Assembly (NCBI RefSeq): GCF_964355755.1
Contig: NC_092672.1
Coordinates: 36,700,501 to 36,764,500, forward strand
Source of the DNA: Antedon mediterranea
Taxonomy: Eukaryota; Echinodermata; Crinoidea; Comatulida; Antedonidae
Length of the DNA: 64,000 nt
Direction: 5' to 3'
This document shows, piece by piece, positions 56,501-64,000 of this stretch. Each line of letters begins with the position of its first letter. Positions within the stretch are counted from its first letter, which is position 1. The notes under the pieces are model-generated. The model had not been told where the DNA came from. It worked only from the letters and a program-made list of their open reading frames with translations, and did no database searches. The translations under genes and the position numbers were made by a program.

Positions 56501-59500
56501 AGTTTGATAGTGTAGACAGAGCTTACAAAATGGTGTTGTACTTCTAAACCCTATTTCCACTTACATCTTTATAACATTTATTACTGTACCATTCTTGCCG
56601 AAAACGGTCAAACCCATTAGAGCATCGTTTCACCGCCTCGCACCACGTACAGCTGAAGTTAATATTAGACTCTGCACATGCCTCACATGTGTCATACATA
56701 TTACAAGCTGTTAAAAATACAATTATTTACAAATCAGATACATAATACACATAGGTTGGCTCGCCAATTGGTTTTGGCAATCAATAGATCTTCTTGCTAT
56801 AAACCTATAAACGCAAGTCGCATCGCAAATGTGTTTTAAATTATTCCCTAATTTGTCACCCACTCTCCCCAGCAAAACATTTTGACATTAGGAGCTTTCC
56901 AATATTTGTCTTTTCTTGCTTTTCCCTCCAGGCACTTGGTAAGGAGGAAGTTGGTTTTAATGTTGTTTATTGTATTTTTGCAAGCCCATGTTTTGGCTGC
57001 CACATCAGAACATTTGCAATGATTTCTTCTTTATTGAGAAGACAGTGTCCAGCAAATGTCAGGACAAGGAAGACAAGCACTCACACACATTGATGTACTA
57101 GAGACAGAAAATGGTATGCAGAGAGATGAACTGGCTGTCACAATGCATGGCAGATAAGAAGTTATGGAGGAATCTAGCCATATATGTTCGGGTATGTCCC
57201 GGACTAAGTAAGGTAAGTAAAATAAGCAAAACAAGGAAGGCCAGCACCCACATACATTGATGTACTAGAGACGGATACTGGTATGCAGAGAGAAGAACTG
57301 GCTGTCACAATGGAAGATAGGAAGTTATGGAGGAATCTAGTCATATAAATGTCCCGGACTAAGTAAGTAATGTATATTTTCCATGCATATTTTGTCAATG
57401 CCTCTTTGGTTTATAAACATAGGTATTTAAAGATATATTGTCCCCCTGAACCAATAATTTTTTTTACATTTTTTATTGAATTTGTCATTTTAATGTCGCA
57501 TAATATTTATTCACTTTGACCAAAAACTGGATAGAAAAAAAATTATGTACCTAAAAAATTTGAAGCAAAAAATACTTAAACCGTTTATTTTCTCTTTTTA
57601 TAAGTGAAATAATTTTTTTTTTTATAGAAGTGATTAACTTTATTAAAACTATAAAATGGCCTATTAAAAGTCAGATTTTATTATTCTTCATTTTTTCATG
57701 TTTTGTTTAAGCATAAAAAGATAAATGTCATACTTTTCTTAGGTGTTAGATGAAATGCTGTCTGTTCTCTAAGTTGCTGCAGACTAAGGTCCACTCTGTG
57801 ATATTCATAGATCGTTCTTTTCTTAAGGAATGAATTGATAGATGTGTCGTTATAATAAGCATCTGTAATACCAACTTTTACAGGATGGCTTTCTGAAGGG
57901 ATCTCAGATCCTGAAACAGCAAGCTGATAAAAAGAAAGAAGATTTATTTATTTCTCAAAAAAAAAAGAGGTAAACAAAAATATATGTGTGTAATGTATGA
58001 GTTAGGGGGTGACTGGCTGTGGTCATGTTACATTTTACAAAGTGAGTTGAGAGTTGTCAATATCAACTACGGTATTTGAAACTTAACCACATAAAACTCC
58101 TAGAAAGTAGGAAGCATTTTGCTATGGCAATTGAAAAAAAAAATAATCTCATAAAGATTGTTTAAATCATTTAAAAAATCTTAAAAATCAGAAAATAACA
58201 TTGTATGCAACGCCACTTAAACCAATGGGCACTTCCACTTCCAAATGGTGGCAGTAGGTACTCTCTAGAAAAAGCCTGTATTGGACATTTTCAAAAAGAG
58301 GGCATCCTTTCTTATATAACAAAACGTAAGGAAACCTAGTCACAGATCTGATGTTCTACAAAGAAGCGAGTCCACTGAATAAAAATGTTTTGCATTCAAA
58401 ACACCAGAGAAGTAAAAACAATTCCTTTTAAACCAACAACCATGTACCATCCAATTTAGTTATAAACTGTTGGATCCCTGGGTACTTACACCTGTTGTGT
58501 CATCTTTGAAATATGTACACATTTAGAAATTCAAAAACTAAAGGTATAATAAGTCGGTACAAATCAATGTTCTATTGATTTGTTCCCTCATGTATTATAA
58601 TCAGTTTGGGGGTGGGGGGGGGGGGGTGTATGTGGCGAGAATAGTATTATTATAATTCATAGTACAAACATCAAAAGGAACATACAATAGGCCTACAATC
58701 ACAGCACAAAACATTTGAAGAGAGCAAAACAATTGAAACAAATTTTTTTTTTCTTATCCTCGGAAGAAATTCTCTACTTCAGGAAATTTAATTTTCCTGT
58801 TCTGGACTACAAGTCAATTATGATTCACAAATTTTGCCTTAGCACTTAAATGTTGTTACAACATCGCATTCATACGCTGATGTGTAATATTTATGGCTTC
58901 TCATCTTGTGGTTAACATTTTAAGTGGATTACGTTAGATAAGTGTATAATGACTGTAGGGAGGCAGGATATAGAATCAATGTATTTCCATTGGGAAATCC
59001 GTAATTAAACAACAGGTAGTTTTTAAGCATACTCTATTAAACCTGGTTCACAAGGATGTTATGTCCAGCAAATGGCAATCTTATATTATTTTTAGATTAA
59101 ATAAAGTTTGGCCTAGTAAATCCCACACATAAATGAGATGGAATCTTCTTTAAATACTACAAATAGTAATTTGAAATCAAATTTTTTTTTCTTCAAATTT
59201 TAACTTGGTGGTTAAACATGCTTTCAAATTCCAAGGTTCAGGGTTCAGTCTTAACCTAGTGCACTCAATAAGCCTCAAATGAGACTTATTTTAAGGACGG
59301 TTTATCCACCATGTAAATGGCAATTTACTTACAGTACTATAGATGTTTATAATATTTTGTTAAAGCTTTTTTCTACACACCAATATAATAATAAATATAA
59401 AGAATAATAATAAATTATATATATAATACAAAGCCAGAATGATATCTGCTTTACAATTTAAGTATGAACTCTTAAAAACTAGGTTTAGCATATGGCGTTT

Positions 59501-62500
59501 TAAGTTATAAAATGATAAAAGCGTGAACAATTATGGTACTTTGGTTACCCAGCTTATGATAACTGTACTATTATCAGTCAATTACTGCTTCAACTTACAT
59601 TGTTAATGGCATTTAAAGTGAGTTATGCTTTAACTGGATGGATTGTACACGAAACTAAAAGATAACCTACCCACTTAATGTGACACTAAAAGATTAGAGG
59701 CAAGATATTGGGGTATAAAATCTTAAGCTCTGTCTACACTATTAAAGTTTATGTGACAAAAAAATGTGATGTGCCCATATATGGACATGATGATGTCATA
59801 TTTAACCATATCACTACCATATTTGAGAAAATCACTTAACATATTTGGACACATCACATTTTTTTGTCAAACAAGTTTGATAGTGTAGACAGAGCTTTAT
59901 AAGCATGAAAACAGTGTATAAAAATCTTACAACAAACTTTTAAATATTTTATGAACTTATACTTGAAAGTGGACTAAAATATGAGGTTGACGATACAATG
60001 TTGTTGGCAGTTTGAACCTAAAGTGGTCATCCCTCAGCAATATTGATATTTAGCATAACAGAGACTTCCAGTACAATGATGAGTGATTCAATCGAGAAAC
60101 TTTACAAGTTATGTTACCCCAGGCTGGCGTGACTCATTGGGTTTGATATCCATGTCAAGTGAATGTTGTAGTTGATGGTGTTAAGTGTGGCTTTCTGTCA
60201 TACTCGGCTAATTTCTGGTTATTTAGTCTGTGGTACTGCAGTAGGATGCGATCTTTTTTCAATTTAGATTTTCAAATATCTCTGCATTAATTTAATAAAA
60301 GTAATACTGTATACCCATGATTTAGCATATAATTACTATGAGTCAATGATCATGTAATAGTCCCAGTAGGCCTGGCTATGACATTAAATTAGGGGGTGGG
60401 GTAATACATGAATTAGGGGGTGGGGTAATACATGAATTGCAATAACAATGGAACTTATCAAACTATTGTGTCCATTTATAGCCAAAATTAGGGGTTGGGT
60501 TATGCAGTATTTGTTAAGCATAATGCTCGGTGATACGGTATATTAATTATAAACTACAGTATAGATGGATTTGACAGATTTTTTATAACAATGTATGTAT
60601 GGCGTTTAATAATATTATCAAACAACAACATACACATTTTTTTTAATGCATTTTTTTGTGACATTGGCAATATATATATAATTCACCCAGATACAAATCA
60701 TTCATTATGTTCATATGGGAGTTGTTCATACATAAATTAAAACAGGTTACATTTACAAATTAACAACATTATTTTTCCTAAATTCACTATGACATAGCAA
60801 CACTATTATCATCATAGCAGTACCATTAATACAGTAAATCCCATTAAAGATTATCAGCTGGTAGTGTCGCAATAAAAAAAACACCCAACTCACAAATTTC
60901 TTAATTTTAGCATAGTTTATGAATCAGAACACTTTACCAGGAAAGGGAATCTAAGTTACGATGGCCCAGGGGAGATGATTATGTGATAAACTGGTGAATG
61001 TATGCTGTGATACCCCAGGGGGAAATGATCATGTGCTCCACTAGTAAATGACTGGACCAATATAAATTACAGTATATTCTTTCAACATTTTTTACTTAAA
61101 TCAGTACTTACTGTAACGTGATCTAACAGGTTAAGAAAGTTTGTGTACCGGTCATCCTATGAAAATGACCTACTGTATGGAAGTTGACCGGGACAGTTTC
61201 CTCAAGAGCCACTATATTTAAATTTGACCTAAGATGACTATTTTTAGCATTTACTTAATGTTAATGTTAGAGGATGCTCACTTATATTGAATCAAATTAT
61301 ATCAATATCAAAGTATATACAAAAATTATTTTAAAATGTTAAAAAATTATAATATGATTACGATAATTGGCCCATTCTGAAGTGTTAACATGGGATGTAC
61401 TCATACTAAGTAAATAAGAAAAGGAAATTGTTCCCACAAGAATAGTTTGAGAGACATAGATCTTGTCATTTTGTAAGTGGGAAGACAATGAAGATATGAT
61501 TTTGAAATATGTGTCATCATACATAATATATCTAAAATGTTTGGACTAAAAAATTAGGTACAATTTATTTGTAACCCAGAAAAACATACCCAGGAAAGTA
61601 AGAAAATTTTTCCTATGGGACCTGTTCCAAAAATCCAAAATAATTCCTAAAAAATTGTTGTTTTTTTTGTTTCAATAATAGGAACATTATTTTAAAATAA
61701 AGCTGACAAACTGTAGGTTGCATGGAAGATACTGATTTGACATTTCAAACAATTAAAATTTTAACGAGTGGAATCCACATCTTCAAACATAAGCCCAGTA
61801 AGTCAAGTCACATTATCACAAGAAGCACAGATCATTCAAACATAAGCTCAGTAAGTCAAGTCACATTATCACATTAACAAAACAGATCATCGCGTTCGTG
61901 ATTAAAACTAGAATATTGGTATAAAAGCACGTGAAAATTTGAGTTTCAAACTTATTAATTTGATGATGATTGATAGGGCCCCTGCAGCTGGCCTGCGGGT
62001 TCAGCTGGAAGGGTTACCCTCTATAAATAAAGTTGAAATAAAAATAAAATAAAAAGATATGATGAAGGGGGATTTAGGGGGAGGGGAAACAGGAAGTGCG
62101 GATCTGCCAGATGAAGTCAATTCTACCCAGAATAGATTTAGATTACTAATAGACAGAGTACATTTGCATGACTAATGATACACCCACAATCAACTGGAAT
62201 ACTATATGTTAATATTGTACATTATAAATTTGATAGTAGGGAGGTTTCGCAACCTTACGAATACGATAACGAAAACGTCATACATTTGTGAAACTTTTGA
62301 GCTGATCCCCATTTCATATTCGTAAAGCGTATTCGTGTTGACGAATATCACCAGTCATATTCGTAACTACAAAACGAGTATAGTTTTTGATCTATTTTGC
62401 ACATTTTGCATTTGAATCAGGAATGATTCATGATTATAATATAATTATAGATTTATTGAAATTAATTTACTAAAGTAATTTACTAAAATGCCAAGTCAAT

Positions 62501-63431
62501 TTTGATAAATAGCAGTTTTTAAAGTCCTCACTCGCTTTGATGTTACGCTAGGCCTAGGAAGCCAAGCACCAAGCAACACGTACCTGCGCTTCGCTCAAAT
62601 TTACCTCAGTCATATTTTGGATGCGCCTCAATATTTCGTTGCCATGCGAAACAGATTTTTTTATGACTTACGAAAACGAATACGTGTGCGTGACGTTTTC
62701 GTTGTCGTATTCGTAAGATTGCGAAACCTCTCTAGTATCATGCCAATACTGTTTTCATACATAATTTGTTGGGAGTTATGTTTATAATTTTGGATTTCTA
62801 GTTTTTGAATATAGGTGTGACTAGAACTCACACCCTTCAGATAACAAGCCTTTGTTTTAATTAATGTATTTTTTTTTTTTTTCTTTTCAACGTAAATTTT
62901 AAAATGCTTTTTTGTTTTCAGTATATGACATTATTGGTATTGTTTTTTAATTTTTTTTACAAGGAAATCAATTTAAAATTAAACTTGCCTTCCTGTAAAC
63001 AAAGATGATTCTTCCATCACTCAGTAACGACACTTGAAATGTAAAATTTCCAACTAAAATAAAAATAAATATGTTTTGGTTTATTTGTCAACAACGTTAT
63101 AAAGTTCAATAACCAGTTATGAAATATTAACATAATAAAGAAAAATTACGTCAGATTAGAAATAAAAATCAAACCATGTGACCTTGCTATAAAAGTACAA
63201 ATATTAATAAAACATTATGATAAAGTGGAGTAGAAAATAGTCACCAATTAATGTTTACAGCCCTTCTGTTGAAACAGACGTTTATTTATTAATAGCTTTA
63301 TACATACATAAATATTATAGGGACTGTAATCTAATGTTACAGAAAAAATTTAACACATCCAGCTTTGACCTACTAACCTCCTGGCCTATCTTTCAGGTGA
63401 ACTTGGTTCCATTCAACTGTAAACCTCGTAC
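53541..63431 (-). CDS. Plexin-domain-containing receptor (PLXDC/TEM7-like), 3' part of gene
   Basis: Single-pass cell-surface receptor; vertebrate PLXDC1/2 are receptors for PEDF. Eight minus-strand exons in phase give the C-terminal 308 residues: 63431-63378, 63053-62989, 57923-57734, 56707-56565, 56152-56059, 55058-54948, 54444-54257, 53624-53541. Extracellular part: FTVEWNQVHL, GNFTFQVSLLSDGRI, HPVKVGITDA and IYEYHRVDL, all hallmark PLXDC segments. Then comes the Cys-rich PSI domain (CEAC, FSCTWC, GFDRFRQEW), an EGF-like module (exon 55058-54948, CNNNLC to CTCPEGYVGKYC), one helix (TVGIWAIVFILFTLVFAF) and a short tail starting YAYRHPTSKSGILLIE and ending EEIDHI. Stop codon at 53543-53541. 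Exon 63053-62989 ends at a GC donor (GCAAGT). The N-terminal half, signal peptide and promoter lie beyond the right edge. I do not recall an EGF module in vertebrate PLXDC proteins. Confidence 0.9.
53731..53845. repeat. 28-bp tandem repeat, four copies
   Basis: Unit ACTGTAATATGGAGTGTCTA plus TTCTCACT, in the last PLXDC-like intron close to the terminal exon. Confidence 0.9.
55318..55442. mobile_element. MITE family A copy 12 (left end missing)
   Basis: Core and right terminus TTTGATAGTGTAGACAGAGC in a PLXDC-like intron; the left end is lost in a simple repeat. Confidence 0.7.
55541..55867. mobile_element. MITE family B copy 8, PLXDC-like intron
   Basis: TAAAGATGTATTGTCCCCCT to GGGGGACAATACATCTTC, with the full core. 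Confidence 0.85.
56366..56524. mobile_element. MITE family A copy 13
   Basis: Left terminus GTTTCTGTCTACACTATCAA after a poly(A) run, right terminus intact. Ends 41 bp from the PSI-domain exon. Confidence 0.85.
57060..57370 (+). mobile_element. LINE ORF2 C-terminus, tandemly duplicated, in PLXDC-like intron
   Basis: Two copies about 171 bp apart. The second reads PAPTYIDVLETDTGMQREEL then AVTMEDRKLWRNLV, the RPxxTYxDxLxxDTG...DRxxWR end of RTE/CR1-type polymerases. The first (57060-57200) is the same block with a frameshift (HIDVLETENGMQRDELAVTM). Both end in a CCCGGACTAAG segment. Opposite strand to the host gene. Confidence 0.65.
57427..57714. mobile_element. MITE family B copy 9 (right end worn), PLXDC-like intron
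   Basis: TTAAAGATATATTGTCCCCC on the left. The core continues to about 57714, 20 bp from the PLXDC-like exon 57734-57923, and lacks a clear right terminus. Confidence 0.7.
59198..59330 (+). repeat. Second tRNA-derived SINE family, degenerate copy
   Basis: ACTTGGTGGTTAAACATGCT and AGGGTTCAGTC match the head at 21645; the body is shortened. Confidence 0.4.
59724..59898. mobile_element. MITE family A copy 14
   Basis: Termini TTAAGCTCTGTCTACACTAT / ATAGTGTAGACAGAGCTTTA in the long PLXDC-like intron; TTA on both sides is a possible target duplication. Confidence 0.85.
60387..60434. repeat. 24-bp tandem duplication
   Basis: AATTAGGGGGTGGGGTAATA plus CATG, twice, identical. Confidence 0.85.
61782..61873. 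repeat. 53-bp tandem duplication
   Basis: TTCAAACATAAGCCCAGTAA and on through CACATTATCACA, present twice with one or two differences. Confidence 0.85.
61977..62060 (+). repeat. SINE/LINE 3' tail fragment
   Basis: GGGTTACCCTCTATAAATAA followed by a TAAAATAAAAATAAAA tail resembles the 3' end of the SINE at 40105. The head is missing. Confidence 0.4.
62239..62732. mobile_element. 494-bp foldback/TIR element with TAGTA duplication in PLXDC-like intron
   Basis: The left end GGGAGGTTTCGCAA and on through ACGATAACGAAAACGTCA matches the inverse of the right end over about 42 bp. The flanks are TAGTA at 62234-62238 and 62733-62737. The subterminal zones repeat the word TATTCGTAA in both directions. 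Non-coding. Confidence 0.8.
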
Positions 63432-63524
63432 CTGTAATGTTAATAAAATTATACATTAAACATTAAACATTATTTGAAATCCATACAAACCAGTGAACAA
63501 GCAGAAAACAGAAAAAGTAACATA

Positions 63525-63732
63525 AAAGCTCTGTCTACACTATCAAACTAGTTTGACAAAAATAGTGAGATGTGCCCATATATGGTAGTGATATGCCCAA
63601 ATATGGTAGTGATGTGCCTACAATATGGTAGAGATATGCCCAAATATGATAGTGACATGACATCATCATGTCCATATATGGGCACATCACATTTTTTTGT
63701 CACATAATGTTTGATAGTGTAGACAGAGCTTA
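63525..63732. mobile_element. MITE family A copy 15
   Basis: Complete copy with four internal units, upstream of the first visible PLXDC-like exon. Confidence 0.85.
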
Positions 63733-64000
63733 ACACATTGCATATACACTCATTTAATCCTGAAATAGTTACATTTAATGCCTTAGACAAGAGAATTCTT
63801 TAATATCTTAAAACTTTAACATCAGCACACACACACTGTGTGGATTTACTAGCTCCACCTACTCTATTTAATACACCTATTAAATGCCATTTTACATTCG
63901 TCCAAATTGCTATTAAAAAACCTTAATATACTTTAGTATAAATACATTGTATTTAAAACATTCATGCTTGGTGGTTTTATAGTAAGCTGAGATCTTTATG

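Larger units (their letters stand above)
57924..62238. other. Long PLXDC-like intron, first part
   Basis: Part of the 5.1-kb GC-AG intron between 62988 and 57924. It holds a poly(G) tract, a SINE relic, MITE A copy 14 and small tandem duplications. No exon-like block seen. Confidence 0.6.

Overview
This is an animal nuclear genome window: AT-rich, with multi-exon genes on GT-AG introns and dense transposon relics. Frequent 'taggcctat' words, a Penelope-like element, tRNA-derived SINEs and intronless GPCR genes fit a marine invertebrate deuterostome such as an echinoderm. That placement is an inference; no marker in the window fixes the species.

Layout. (1) 1-14.3 kb holds no host gene I can support. 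It carries LINE relics, a probable Helitron2-like element (2447-3935), palindromic MITEs and a Penelope relic with a hammerhead-like motif (11.9-12.76 kb). (2) 14.3-29.0 kb, minus strand: an ATP7A/ATP7B-type copper P-type ATPase, assembled as 18 coding exons in consistent phase (about 1,105 residues plus an unresolved tail). It has only four metal-binding domains, and the second has lost its CxxC. (3) 29.0-33.9 kb is the spacer between two divergent genes. (4) 33.9-48.3 kb, plus strand: an 11-exon seven-transmembrane protein (398 residues) resembling TMEM116. Its 8-kb intron 9 contains two intronless same-strand rhodopsin-like GPCR genes (43420-44385 and 46282-47283). Its intron 4 is a 20-bp minisatellite whose unit copies the exon 4 / 5' splice-site junction. 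(5) 48.4-53.5 kb has no gene, only repeats. (6) 53.5-63.4 kb, minus strand: the C-terminal 308 residues of a plexin-domain-containing (PLXDC/TEM7) receptor, running off the right edge. It has a PSI domain, an extra EGF-like module, a transmembrane helix and a short tail.

The genes show no shared pathway: copper export, orphan GPCR-type receptors and a cell-surface receptor. What links them is the repeat load. One MITE family (TIR CTCTGTCTACACTATCAAAC) has about 16 copies, a second (TIR ATTGTCCCC) about nine, and a third palindromic family six. Many sit in introns close to exons.
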